A model generated the notes under the pieces. That model saw nothing but the letters and a program-made list of their open reading frames with translations, was not told where the DNA came from and made no database searches. A stretch of DNA of 64,000 bases, from positions 62,001 through 126,000 of the forward strand of contig CADBZW010000005.1 in the NCBI GenBank assembly GCA_902799345.1, read 5' to 3'. The stretch's first letter is position 1, and every line of letters begins with the position of its first letter. This document shows positions 1 to 8,451 of the stretch, in pieces. This stretch comes from an uncultured Bacteroidia bacterium. Lineage in GTDB: Bacteria > Bacteroidota > Bacteroidia > Bacteroidales > F082. The position numbers and the translations under genes were made by a program.

Positions 1-2576
1 GGCGTTTCGCAGGGCGCGACACTGAAACTGAAGTTGTCGATGGCGGCGGGATATTCCTCGCTATAATAACCATCATTGAGCCAGACGAAAGCTAGCTTAT
101 AGTTACCAGATTCGGCAATTGTCACCGATCCAGTCATTGTATTCCACTCATTATTATTAATCAGTTGCGAGCCTTCGTCAAGGGAATAACTTGGAATCCA
201 AGGCGTGAATTCATAGAAGTTATAAGGCAGATCGAGTGAGGCAAGCTGGTAATGCCCAGGCACTATCATCACACGGAGATAATCAACGTTTTCATCGCCA
301 TTGGCTCTCCAATCGTAACTATAAACGTAAGTGCCAGCTTCCAAGGTTAAAACCCTACTGGCATAAGCCGTTGAGGTCACTTCGTCATATCCATAATTGC
401 CATTGGCATTTGCGATAAACAAGGCCTGTCCATCGTGACCCAGGTTGTCGTCGGAGCCTTGCGCCCAGTGGTTGGTTCCTTCGCCGTTCACCAGATCCCA
501 GTTAAGGTCGCCTTCGAAATCGTCGTTGAAGGGATGGTCTTCATCCACGACAACGGGGGCGTGCAGGGTGTGGAAGGGTACGGATACAATCTCGCTGAAG
601 TCGTTGTCGCCACACATCTTGCGCAAATAATAGACATAATCGTTGTTAGGTTGGAGGTAATAGCCTCCACACTGTTCCATTACATTAGGCATGTATGGAT
701 TATAATTGACAAAAGTGACAGGATCGCTGAACTGGCCCTCTTGCAAAGGAGTTCCTGCAGGAAGAACGAGGTGTTGGAACGTCTCGCCCTCTTGGGCATC
801 CCAGTAGGCACAAAAGCCACTCTCAGATACAGCAGGCACTTCAAGGCTAGTTGGGGCGAAACATGTGATCTCCTCCACGGTGATGTCGTCGACATAGAGC
901 ACACGAAAACTGTTGTCCTCAGTTGCTTTATCCAACTTGATGGCGATGCGATTGCCATTACCCGTGTAGTTTTCAAACGAAACGGTATACTCCGTGTATT
1001 GACCGTTGTTATTTATGGCATTGAAGTCTGTTATGGAGGTGAACGTAGTGGGATCCTTTCCTTCCATCACACCCACATGAATTGGCAAAATGTAATCGGA
1101 ATCTGTTTTGGCATTAAACGTCATTTTCAAATGGCTCACGTCTTCCATAGGCGGCAGAATGGCGTATTGGTCTTGCGGGTCTACTATTTGGCCTCCTATA
1201 ACCGATGCGAAATACAATCTCTTGTTTCCGTTATTTGAGTCTACATTAACCAAGGGAAACATGCCGCATAACTCATCGGTGGAACTGTTATAGGCATCCC
1301 AACACCCAGAAAGAGGTACACCCCAAAAAGCTTCGCCAATATCATAGCCTTCGAAGTCTTCAGTGTAGTAAAGGCCATTTGTGGGCATTTCGGCGCATTG
1401 GTCCAAAGTGGTGAAAGGCGCGGTGGCAAATGAACTATACTCTCCTTCACCGCATTTTCTGCGAACATAAACGACATAGTCAGTATTGAGGTCGAAACCA
1501 TTTAGGGGATAATATACATAATAAACATCAGAATTGCCCGTACCCGTATTACCCTCGAATAGATAGTCTTCTGGAACGCCACCACTCAAAGCGTATTGGT
1601 ACACAGCACCTATCTCGGAATCAAACTGGAAGTGGATCCATTCTGTCGTCACTTCGACAATACTGAGACCGGTGGGGCTTGGGCAGTTGGAGGGAGTGAA
1701 TGCACAGGTGTTACTCCATTCACTTTCGTTACCTTCACCACAGTTGGCTTTCACACGTGCATAATAGGTATGCCCTGTGACGAATTCTTCTAGGGTGATG
1801 GATGGTGTACCGCTCACGTCAAACATGCCTGCATGGCCGCACATGAATTCATCATCAACGCAACATTGCACTACCCATTCGGTTTCGTTGCCGCTGGGTG
1901 TCCAGCTAAGCGTTGCGGTGGTGGATGTATATGCCGTGCATGTCAGGTTGGTGGGGACATGACAAGGTTCAATGTAAGTGAAGGTGGTCTTGGGTAGGAA
2001 ATGAAAAGAGTTAATCGCTTCATTCCATGTGTGATTGGAATTTGCATCATTGCACAAAGCTGTAATGACATTCTCATCTTGGTCTTCTCCATACCAGTAT
2101 GAGTATGAACTATTATTACCCCAAGTAGTCACTTGAAAACCAATCATAAGGTTGTCACCGTTGTAGACGTAAGGCGTTTCGAGTTCAATCACCATTTGGT
2201 TGTCAGTGACACCGATTGTGCCTGTATAGACCGTTGTCATCAAGGACCAGTCTTCCATAGTGGGACTTTGGCCGAAAGCGGTAAAGTCCACCTCTTTCAT
2301 ATACACCGAGACGCCTTCATCATAATCTAGCGATTCGAAATAATTATAAAAGGTCAGCTTTGAAATGGTTCCTCCAGCCATTTCTCCTAACTCTGTGGCG
2401 GGGATGATGAATTGGGTCCGTGTGCCGTAGTCGGCATACAAGCCATGAAAAGGGACGTAGTCATTATTGATTGTCCCTACCTCATCGAACACAGTCAAAG
2501 TCTGTGTTTGTGCCATTGCTGCCCAAGGCATGACAAAGGCTAGAAGCAACGTTAATAGTAAATGTCTGCGTTTCAT
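1..2576 (-). CDS. Secreted fibronectin-III / cleaved-adhesin-like protein, C-terminus outside window
   Basis: Partial gene: the first 858 codons are seen and the frame is still open at base 1. The ATG at 2576 lies about 40 bases downstream of a TATTTTTGC box. Residues 1-22 are a signal peptide (MKRRH, Leu-rich core, AMAQ cleavage site). Fibronectin-III-like modules lie near residues 204-295, 296-400 and 569-675, with the repeated phrase Y-V-x-R-x-x-C-G. Two beta-sandwich domains of the choice-of-anchor J/cleaved adhesin type open with DFEG near residues 407 and 685. This is the architecture of large T9SS-exported surface proteins, and two other T9SS cargos lie in the window, so a sorting domain beyond the left edge is likely but not seen. 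Exact role unknown. Confidence 0.85.
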   Translation of the reverse strand, partial: MKRRHLLLTLLLAFVMPWAAMAQTQTLTVFDEVGTINNDYVPFHGLYADYGTRTQFIIPATELGEMAGGTISKLTFYNYFESLDYDEGVSVYMKEVDFTAFGQSPTMEDWSLMTTVYTGTIGVTDNQMVIELETPYVYNGDNLMIGFQVTTWGNNSSYSYWYGEDQDENVITALCNDANSNHTWNEAINSFHFLPKTTFTYIEPCHVPTNLTCTAYTSTTATLSWTPSGNETEWVVQCCVDDEFMCGHAGMFDVSGTPSITLEEFVTGHTYYARVKANCGEGNESEWSNTCAFTPSNCPSPTGLSIVEVTTEWIHFQFDSEIGAVYQYALSGGVPEDYLFEGNTGTGNSDVYYVYYPLNGFDLNTDYVVYVRRKCGEGEYSSFATAPFTTLDQCAEMPTNGLYYTEDFEGYDIGEAFWGVPLSGCWDAYNSSTDELCGMFPLVNVDSNNGNKRLYFASVIGGQIVDPQDQYAILPPMEDVSHLKMTFNAKTDSDYILPIHVGVMEGKDPTTFTSITDFNAINNNGQYTEYTVSFENYTGNGNRIAIKLDKATEDNSFRVLYVDDITVEEITCFAPTSLEVPAVSESGFCAYWDAQEGETFQHLVLPAGTPLQEGQFSDPVTFVNYNPYMPNVMEQCGGYYLQPNNDYVYYLRKMCGDNDFSEIVSVPFHTLHAPVVVDEDHPFNDDFEGDLNWDLVNGEGTNHWAQGSDDNLGHDGQALFIANANGNYGYDEVTSTAYASRVLTLEAGTYVYSYDWRANGDENVDYLRVMIVPGHYQLASLDLPYNFYEFTPWIPSYSLDEGSQLINNNEWNTMTGSVTIAESGNYKLAFVWLNDGYYSEEYPAAIDNFSFSVAPCET

Positions 2577-2618
2577 AATGTTACATATTTAATAATTAAT
2601 AATACACATTTTCACGCA

Positions 2619-2627
2619 GCAAAAATA
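2619..2627 (-). promoter_or_regulatory. Bacteroidota -7 promoter box
   Basis: Reads TATTTTTGC on the minus strand, matching TAnnTTTGC, about 40 bases upstream of the adhesin-like gene. The spacer to the ATG is very A+T-rich. Confidence 0.6.
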
Positions 2628-2696
2628 TAACGAAAAAAAGGGATGGGAATGGGAAAAATTCCCATTTTTACCTGAAGACTGGGAAAAACACAGTCT

Positions 2697-3773
2697 CTAC
2701 ACACCCAACATTTGTTTCATTTCAGGCAGGCATTTCACCGCCTCCTCATACAATTTCCATTGCGCCCTTGTGCGCACCAGGTTGTGGGTGGGATATTGTA
2801 TTTTATAATAGGTGTTGCCGTTGATGTAGTCGGTCAGGAAACGCACCGCCTGCATGTAGGGGAACAAGGTGGCGGCATACGGCAAGTTTTCCTTTTCGAT
2901 GGGTAGCAAGAATGATTTCGTGCCTTCGAGATAGCCCTTCGCAAAGGCCGCGAAGATCTCCATGTTGAAATGGATGTTGTCCAAATCAGGATCATCTTCG
3001 GTCCCCGTATTGGCTGCCGAACGCAAGAAGTCACCGAAGTCGGAGAAGACGAAACTGGGCATGACGGTATCCAAGTCGATGACACAGAGCACATTGCCAT
3101 CCTTGTCGAAGAGCATGTTATTGACCTTGGTGTCGCAATGGCAGATACGTTTCGGGAGCTTGCCTTCACGGTAGAGCCTTTCGCCAAGGCACATGTCGTC
3201 GGCCACGGCACGAATCCGATACACCAGCTTCTGCACCTCCACCTCACGCATCAGTCCCACACGGTCCTTCGCAACGGCCTCGTCCAATTGTTTCAGGCGG
3301 AACTCGATGTTGTGAAAATCGGGGATGATCTCCCCTATCGGTGCCTCCAAATCCGTCAGCAGCGACTCGAAATCGCCGAAAGAAAGCCCCGCATAATAGG
3401 CATAGCCTGGGGTGACGGCCTCGTAGGTGTAGCTGTCGGCGATGAAATCCATCACACGCCAATACTGGCCATCCTCAACGACGTAGGTCTTTCCCGTGTC
3501 GGCTTTCAGGAAATGCAACACACGATGATTAATATCCTTAACGCCTTGACTTTCATATTTCTGCCGGATATGGTTCGTCACCGCTTCGATGTTGTTTTGC
3601 AGCATGTCGACATCAGTGAACACGGCGTTGTTGATGCGTTGCAGCACATATCTCGGCTGACCTTGCACCATTATTTTATATGTGTCGTTGATAAGTCCGT
3701 TGCCTAAAGGCTCAATGCTTTCAATGGCTTTCAGGTCAACAAAACGACTAGCGATGGAGAAAAGAGCGTTCAT
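2697..3773 (-). CDS. nahK: N-acetylhexosamine 1-kinase-like phosphotransferase
   Basis: 358 aa, aminoglycoside-phosphotransferase fold. Colinear motifs match Bifidobacterium NahK as remembered: a GNGLINDTYKI glycine loop, RYVLQRIN, the catalytic loop H212-C-D214-T-K-V-N-N, metal-binding I-D233-L-D-T and a C-terminal YPTHNLVRTRAQWK. NahK phosphorylates GlcNAc or GalNAc at C1 in the cytoplasm. The frame is open 79 codons further upstream, but that part translates an intergenic palindromic repeat, so ATG 3773 (MNALFSIASRF) is chosen. It is divergent from a GH109 gene, whose family releases GalNAc, which supports amino-sugar salvage. Another anomeric sugar kinase of the same fold cannot be excluded. 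Confidence 0.78.
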   Translation of the reverse strand: MNALFSIASRFVDLKAIESIEPLGNGLINDTYKIMVQGQPRYVLQRINNAVFTDVDMLQNNIEAVTNHIRQKYESQGVKDINHRVLHFLKADTGKTYVVEDGQYWRVMDFIADSYTYEAVTPGYAYYAGLSFGDFESLLTDLEAPIGEIIPDFHNIEFRLKQLDEAVAKDRVGLMREVEVQKLVYRIRAVADDMCLGERLYREGKLPKRICHCDTKVNNMLFDKDGNVLCVIDLDTVMPSFVFSDFGDFLRSAANTGTEDDPDLDNIHFNMEIFAAFAKGYLEGTKSFLLPIEKENLPYAATLFPYMQAVRFLTDYINGNTYYKIQYPTHNLVRTRAQWKLYEEAVKCLPEMKQMLGV

Positions 3774-3852
3774 AATGATAATTTTTTGCGAAAATAAGGA
3801 TTTTGAAGCACAAATTGCTAATTTTGCCATGTTTTTGACACAAAACCCAGAA

Positions 3853-3982
3853 CCGTCATTGCGGGCTTGACCCGCAAATCGAAGATTCGACGGAGTCAAT
3901 CTCCAATGCGACAGGGATACAGCCTCACGCATAGGAGATGGTGTTCCGCTTTCGCGGAATGACGGTTTCTCCGCCATGACGG
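3853..3982. repeat. Compound palindromic repeat (TTGCGGG...CCCGCAA type)
   Basis: About 130 bases made of hairpins between the nahK-like and GH109 genes. One hairpin is TTGCGGG-CTTGA-CCCGCAA, a second is TTCCGC-TTTC-GCGGAA, and the element is bounded and punctuated by TGACGG/CCGTCA. A related element with the same boundary words (CCGCCATGACGG, CCGTCAT) lies at 25232-25366. It resembles the short palindromic elements that are scattered in many bacterial genomes. Confidence 0.7.
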
Positions 3983-4016
3983 ATAAAAGCAGAACAATAC
4001 ATAAAAGCATAACCTA

Positions 4017-5441
4017 ATGAAAAACAAAATCCACTACCTCCTCCTCGGCCTGGCCCTCATTATAATGGCAACCGCTTGTAACGAAAAGCAAGCGGCAGCC
4101 CCCGAAATGCGAAAGGGCAACTACCGCATCGTCGACAACACCATCGTCTTCGACGAGCCACAGCGCATCGAAGGACAAAAGAGCGTCTTGCAATTCGCTG
4201 TCGACCCCATCGAGAATGTCCGTATCGGCTTCATCGGCCTGGGCATGCGTGGCCCCGATGCCGTCAACCGCATGACCTACATCGACGGCGTGACCGTCGT
4301 GGCCCTGTGCGACATCGAACCCGACCGAGTCGAGAAGGTGCAAACTGATATCCTCGAAGCCAAAGGTCTGCCACGTGCCGCTGCCTACACTGGTCGTGAG
4401 GCCTGGCGCGAGCTTTGCGAGCGCGACGACATCGACCTTGTCTATATCTGCACCAACTGGCAAACCCATGTCATGATGGCCACCTACGCCATGCAATGCG
4501 GCAAGCATGTGGCCGTCGAAGTGCCCGCCGCCACATCCATCGAAGAGTGTTGGCAACTCGTCGACGTGGCCGAACAGACCCAACGCCACTGCATGATGCT
4601 CGAAAACTGCTGCTACGACTTCTTTGAGCTGACCGCCCTCAACATGGCGCAGCAAGGCCTGTTCGGCGAACTCATCCACGGTGAAGGCGCCTATATCCAT
4701 AACCTGGAACCTTACTGGCACGAATACTACGAAAACTGGCGTCTTGAATTCAACCAAAGCCACTCGGGCGACGTCTACCCCACCCACGGCCTCGGCCCCC
4801 TCTGCCAGGCCTTCAATATCCATCGCGGCGACCGCATGAAGACCTTGGTCTCGATGAGCACGCCTTCCTACAACGGCAAGAAAGTCGCAAAGGAGATGAT
4901 GGGCACCGACGACTTCGCCAACGGCGACATGACCACCACGATGATACAGACCGAGAAAGGCAAGACCTTGCTCATCGAGCATGACGTCTACACCTACCGT
5001 CCTTACAACCGCCTCTACCAGCTCACTGGCACGGAAGGCTTTGCCAACAAATACCCGTCAGCAGGCTTCACCGTCCTTGAAGACAAACTGCCCGAGGGCT
5101 TCCTTGCCGAAGGCGAGCATCTCAACCCGCACGGCTTCGTGCCTGTCGAGGTGCGCGACAAGATTTTGGAAGACTACCTCCACCCCATCGCCGTGGAGAT
5201 CGAAGAGAAAGCCAAGGAAGTGGGCGGTCACGGCGGCATGGACTTCATCATGGACTACCGTTTGATTTACTGTCTGCATCATGGCCTGCCCCTCGACGAG
5301 GACGTCTACGACGCCGCTGAATGGTCATGCTTGGGCGAGCTGACAGCAGCCTCTATCGCCAATGGCGGCATGCCAGTAGCGATGCCCGACTTCACGCGTG
5401 GCGACTGGAATAAGATACAAGGCTACAAACATGCTGAATAA
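4017..5441 (+). CDS. GH109 family alpha-N-acetylgalactosaminidase-like lipoprotein (Gfo/Idh/MocA fold)
   Basis: 474 aa. The N-terminus has a lipoprotein signal (MKNKIHYLLLGLALII, lipobox ending TAC at about residue 21). A Rossmann domain follows with GFIGLGMRGPDAV, then the GH109 signature PYWHEYYENW and VYPTHGLGPLCQ, whose His is part of the NAD-dependent active site in this family. GH109 enzymes remove terminal alpha-GalNAc by an NAD-assisted mechanism. The neighbouring NahK-like kinase gives the released sugar a fate. Two nucleoside-hydrolase-like genes follow on the same strand. A plain Gfo/Idh/MocA oxidoreductase is the alternative, but the length, the PTHGLGP motif and the lipoprotein signal favour GH109. 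Confidence 0.82.
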   Translation: MKNKIHYLLLGLALIIMATACNEKQAAAPEMRKGNYRIVDNTIVFDEPQRIEGQKSVLQFAVDPIENVRIGFIGLGMRGPDAVNRMTYIDGVTVVALCDIEPDRVEKVQTDILEAKGLPRAAAYTGREAWRELCERDDIDLVYICTNWQTHVMMATYAMQCGKHVAVEVPAATSIEECWQLVDVAEQTQRHCMMLENCCYDFFELTALNMAQQGLFGELIHGEGAYIHNLEPYWHEYYENWRLEFNQSHSGDVYPTHGLGPLCQAFNIHRGDRMKTLVSMSTPSYNGKKVAKEMMGTDDFANGDMTTTMIQTEKGKTLLIEHDVYTYRPYNRLYQLTGTEGFANKYPSAGFTVLEDKLPEGFLAEGEHLNPHGFVPVEVRDKILEDYLHPIAVEIEEKAKEVGGHGGMDFIMDYRLIYCLHHGLPLDEDVYDAAEWSCLGELTAASIANGGMPVAMPDFTRGDWNKIQGYKHAE

Positions 5442-5474
5442 CACTTAGAATTGTTTAACCTAATAATAATCATC

Positions 5475-6839
5475 ATGAAAAAAACAAACATCCTCTTATT
5501 GTTGTTACTCTTCTTGACGCCCTTCTGCTTCTCACAAGAAAAGCTGACGGACAAGGAGTTAGTTAACGTCATCTATGCCATGGGGCAGATGTATCCCGAC
5601 GGATTCACCCTTGACCTCAACACCATGCGCCAGCCCACCGAAGGCCTGATTGTTTCCTACAAGGCGACGCAAAACAGCTTCGACCGCAAGAGCCTCCCCG
5701 CCGTCATCAAGCACGCACGCACACACAACAACCTAGTGGGCGGCTGGTACAATCCCGAAGAAGACAGGTATTACTTCGACAGCGACAGGTTATTCCCCGA
5801 GGATAGTCTCGCTGCCGCCATGGTTTTTGCCCGCGAAAATGGGCAACACGCCCTCTATGTGGCCTCAAAAGGCATCAACATCAAGACAAACTATGAGCAA
5901 AGGGACCTTCGGGTGATTCTGGACTGTGACATGGGTAGTTCCACCGACGACCTGTTTGCACTGATGATGCTCTACCGTTACATGGACATGAAACGCTGCA
6001 ACCTGATTGGCGTCGTCGTCGACCGCATGGGCAAAGCCAACGCCGACATCGTGGACATGATGAACAACTTCTATGGCTACCCCGACATCCCCATCGGATT
6101 GGAGACGAAAGGCGTTGAGACGCCTCATGTCTTCATCACCTACCACAACGCACCCTATGCTCGCACCACCGAGGCCGAGCCTATGTTCAAACGCAGCGTT
6201 GGCGACGACGGCACCTACATGGAGGGCTATAAGCTCTACCGCAAGCTGCTTGCCGAGCAACCCGACCGCTCTGTCACCATCGCCTCCATCGGTTTTGTGA
6301 CTTCACTGGCACGCTTGCTGGAATCGGGTCCCGACGAGTTCTCGCCCCTCAACGGCGTGGAGTTGGTCAGAGCCAAGGTCAAGGAGATCTATGCCATGGG
6401 TGGTGTCTTCGGCGAAGCCGTTGAGCCCGACTACAACTTCAAGGCTGCCATTGATTTCTCGTTGAAGTTTTTCGAGTTGCTGCCCAAGGAAGTCGACATC
6501 GTCTTCTCGCCCGGTGAGGTTGGCGACCCGCTCGACTATCGTCCCGAGACCGTCATCGCCGACATGAACTGGACCGACACGCATCCCATCAAGTGGATCT
6601 ACCAGTTCCTCAACTGCGACACGGGACAGAAGATGTGGGACCCGCAGGCCGTCATCCAAGCCGTGGAAGGCGACGATTTCTATGAGCTGTCCGAACGCGG
6701 CTGGGTCAAACTCACCCCGAACGGCGAAACGCTCTTTACCCCCGACCCGAAGGGTAACGCCCGCTACCAACGTCCCGGCGACGCTGTGTGGTGCGACATG
6801 GTGCTCAAGTATATTAGGTTGATGGCGATTCAACATTGA
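5475..6839 (+). CDS. Secreted nucleoside-hydrolase-like protein with extra N-terminal domain (copy 1)
   Basis: 454 aa. The start is ATG 5475, giving signal peptide MKKTNILLLLLLFLTPFCFS. Residues about 22-136 form an extra domain containing GFTLDLNTMRQPTEG and GGWYNPEEDRYYFDSD followed by FARENGQHALY. Residues about 145-454 resemble inosine/uridine-preferring nucleoside hydrolases: the metal-binding loop reads D150-C-D-M-G-S-S-T-D-D159, with later VVVDRM, AMGGVFGE and MWDPQAVIQAV. The loop spacing and composition differ from the classic D-x-D-x-G-x-D-D, so substrate and activity are uncertain. It follows the GH109 gene by 33 bases and is followed by a close paralogue. Predicted periplasmic. 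Confidence 0.75.
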   Translation: MKKTNILLLLLLFLTPFCFSQEKLTDKELVNVIYAMGQMYPDGFTLDLNTMRQPTEGLIVSYKATQNSFDRKSLPAVIKHARTHNNLVGGWYNPEEDRYYFDSDRLFPEDSLAAAMVFARENGQHALYVASKGINIKTNYEQRDLRVILDCDMGSSTDDLFALMMLYRYMDMKRCNLIGVVVDRMGKANADIVDMMNNFYGYPDIPIGLETKGVETPHVFITYHNAPYARTTEAEPMFKRSVGDDGTYMEGYKLYRKLLAEQPDRSVTIASIGFVTSLARLLESGPDEFSPLNGVELVRAKVKEIYAMGGVFGEAVEPDYNFKAAIDFSLKFFELLPKEVDIVFSPGEVGDPLDYRPETVIADMNWTDTHPIKWIYQFLNCDTGQKMWDPQAVIQAVEGDDFYELSERGWVKLTPNGETLFTPDPKGNARYQRPGDAVWCDMVLKYIRLMAIQH

Positions 6840-6840
6840 T

Positions 6841-6873
6841 TAGTTTAGAGTTTAGTGTTTAGAGTTTAGAGTT
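6841..6873. repeat. TTTAGAGTT direct-repeat tract
   Basis: The whole spacer between the two paralogous genes is built from imperfect copies of TTTAGAGTTTAG. A related tract (TTTAGAGTTGAGAG) lies at 22205-22238. Confidence 0.6.
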
Positions 6874-8259
6874 ATGATGAAACGATTTTTATTATTTGTT
6901 TTAGTCGCTGTTATGGTGGTCCCCATGGGGTTGGCACAAAGCAAGGACAAAGCCTACCGCCTCTCCGACAAGGACTTAGCCAATGTCATCTATGTCATGG
7001 GACAGATGAACCCAGAAGGCTTTACCCTCGACCTCAACACCATGCGCCAGCCCACCCAAGGGTTGATAGTTTCGTACAAAGAGACGCAGAACAGCTTCAG
7101 TCGCAAGAGCATACAGGGTGTCATCAAGCACGCCAAAGCGCACCAAAATCTCGTTGGCGGTTGGTATGACCCTGAGAAAGGCGACTATTACTTCGACAGC
7201 GACAGGGCATTCCCTGAAGACAGCCTTGCCGCCGCTCTCGCCTTCGCGCGCGAAAACGGCCAACACGCCGTGTATTCTAGCGCTTTGGGCATCAACGTAA
7301 AGTCAAACTACGAGCAACAAGACATCCGCATTATCTTCGACTGTGACATGGGCAGTTCGACCGACGACCTGTTTGCCCTCATGATGCTCTACCGTTACAT
7401 GGAGATGCAACGCTGCACCCTGCTCGGCGTGGTCGTCGACCGCATGAACCGTGCCAATGCCGACGCGGTGGATGTAATGAACAACTACTACGGATATCCC
7501 GACATCCCCATCGGTTTGGAGCATGCAGGCGTTGTGGCACCGCGTGTGTTTATTCCCTACCACAACATGGCCTATGCCCGCGACATCGAAGGTCGTCCCC
7601 TGTTTCGCCGTAGTGTGGGTGACGATGGCGAGTATATGGATGGCTACAAGCTCTACCGCAAGTTGCTCGCCCAACAGCCCGACAAGTCGGTGACCATCGT
7701 CTCAGTGGGCTTCGTCACCTGCCTGGCCCAACTGCTTGAGTCGGGTCCCGACGAGTTCTCGCCCCTGAATGGTGTGGAGCTGGTGCAACGCAAAGTAAAA
7801 GACGTCTATGCCATGGGCGGCGTGTTTGGCGACTCGTTTGAGCACGATTACAACTTCACCGCTGCCATTGACTACTCGCTTAAGTTCTTCGAGCTGATGC
7901 CAAAAGACATCGATATCGTATTCTCTCCCGGCGAGGTGGGCGACCCGCTCTATTACTCTGCCGCACAAATCATCGAAGACCTGAGCTGGACCGACACCCA
8001 TCCCATCAAGTGGATTTATCAGTTCCTGGTTGAGGACAAATTCCAAAAGATGTGGGACCCGTTGGCCGTCATCAATGCCGTAGAAGGCGACGATGCCATC
8101 TATCAAATCTCGCAACGCGGTTGGATTACCCTCACGCCAACGGGCGAGACTATCTTCAAGCCCGACCCCAACGGCAACGCCCGCTATCAGCTGCCTGGCG
8201 ATGCCACCTGGAGCGACCAGCTGCTCAAATACATCCGACTGATGACTATCCAACACTAA
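6874..8259 (+). CDS. Secreted nucleoside-hydrolase-like protein with extra N-terminal domain (copy 2)
   Basis: 461 aa, a tandem paralogue of the preceding gene and alignable from end to end. It starts at ATG 6874 or the adjacent ATG 6877 and has signal peptide MMKRFLLFVLVAVMVVPMGLAQ. The N-terminal domain repeats GFTLDLNTMRQPTQG and GGWYDPEKGDYYFDSD. The metal loop is again DCDMGSSTDD, then VVVDRMNRANAD, AMGGVFGDSFEHDYNF and MWDPLAVINAVEGDD. Conservation of the unusual loop in both copies suggests selection rather than decay. A terminator 5 bases after the stop ends the GH109/hydrolase operon. Confidence 0.75.
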   Translation: MMKRFLLFVLVAVMVVPMGLAQSKDKAYRLSDKDLANVIYVMGQMNPEGFTLDLNTMRQPTQGLIVSYKETQNSFSRKSIQGVIKHAKAHQNLVGGWYDPEKGDYYFDSDRAFPEDSLAAALAFARENGQHAVYSSALGINVKSNYEQQDIRIIFDCDMGSSTDDLFALMMLYRYMEMQRCTLLGVVVDRMNRANADAVDVMNNYYGYPDIPIGLEHAGVVAPRVFIPYHNMAYARDIEGRPLFRRSVGDDGEYMDGYKLYRKLLAQQPDKSVTIVSVGFVTCLAQLLESGPDEFSPLNGVELVQRKVKDVYAMGGVFGDSFEHDYNFTAAIDYSLKFFELMPKDIDIVFSPGEVGDPLYYSAAQIIEDLSWTDTHPIKWIYQFLVEDKFQKMWDPLAVINAVEGDDAIYQISQRGWITLTPTGETIFKPDPNGNARYQLPGDATWSDQLLKYIRLMTIQH

Positions 8260-8263
8260 ACGA

Positions 8264-8298
8264 CGAAAAAAGCCTCTGCAAAAACAGAGGCTTTTTCG
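8264..8298 (+). terminator. Rho-independent terminator
   Basis: Strong stem AAAAAGCCTCTG / CAGAGGCTTTTT with an A-rich loop, directly after the second nucleoside-hydrolase-like gene. It is U-rich on either strand and so could serve both converging transcripts. Confidence 0.85.
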
Positions 8299-8301
8299 TT
8301 T

Positions 8302-8443
8302 TTACCATCCCAGACGTACCGACACGCCATTGGGGTCGTTCTCAAACTCCAAAAGGAGCGTACGGCTTGAAGCATCCCAACGCCATTGCCCATAAGGATT
8401 GCCACATCAGCAGCGAAAGGACTATGGGTATAGTTCTACGCAT
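8302..8443 (-). pseudogene. Possible short secreted-protein ORF broken by a frameshift
   Basis: An ATG at 8443, nine bases after the glycosyltransferase stop, begins MRRTIPIVLSLLMWQ, which looks like a signal peptide, but the frame ends after 33 residues. The +1 frame of the same stretch, without its own start, reads CGNPYGQWRWDASSRTLLLE and continues to FENDPNGVSVRLGW before a TAA at 8302. Joined by a single frameshift the two give a small exported protein of about 47 residues. It could be a sequencing error, a decayed gene or chance; no homology can be claimed. Confidence 0.3.
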
Positions 8444-8451
8444 AGTGAGCA

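Noticed and set aside
435-1238. Long open frame on the plus strand in the left end
   Set aside because: It is antisense to the true minus-strand adhesin-like gene, which is open from 2576 to the window edge with coherent fibronectin-III and signal-peptide sequence.
3774-4010. 79-codon N-terminal extension of the NahK-like kinase
   Set aside because: It translates the palindromic repeat, while the family begins at MNALFSIASRF.
4014-4982. 322-codon open frame antisense to GH109
   Set aside because: Same artefact of strong G/C-ending codons; the GH109 protein is fully motif-supported.
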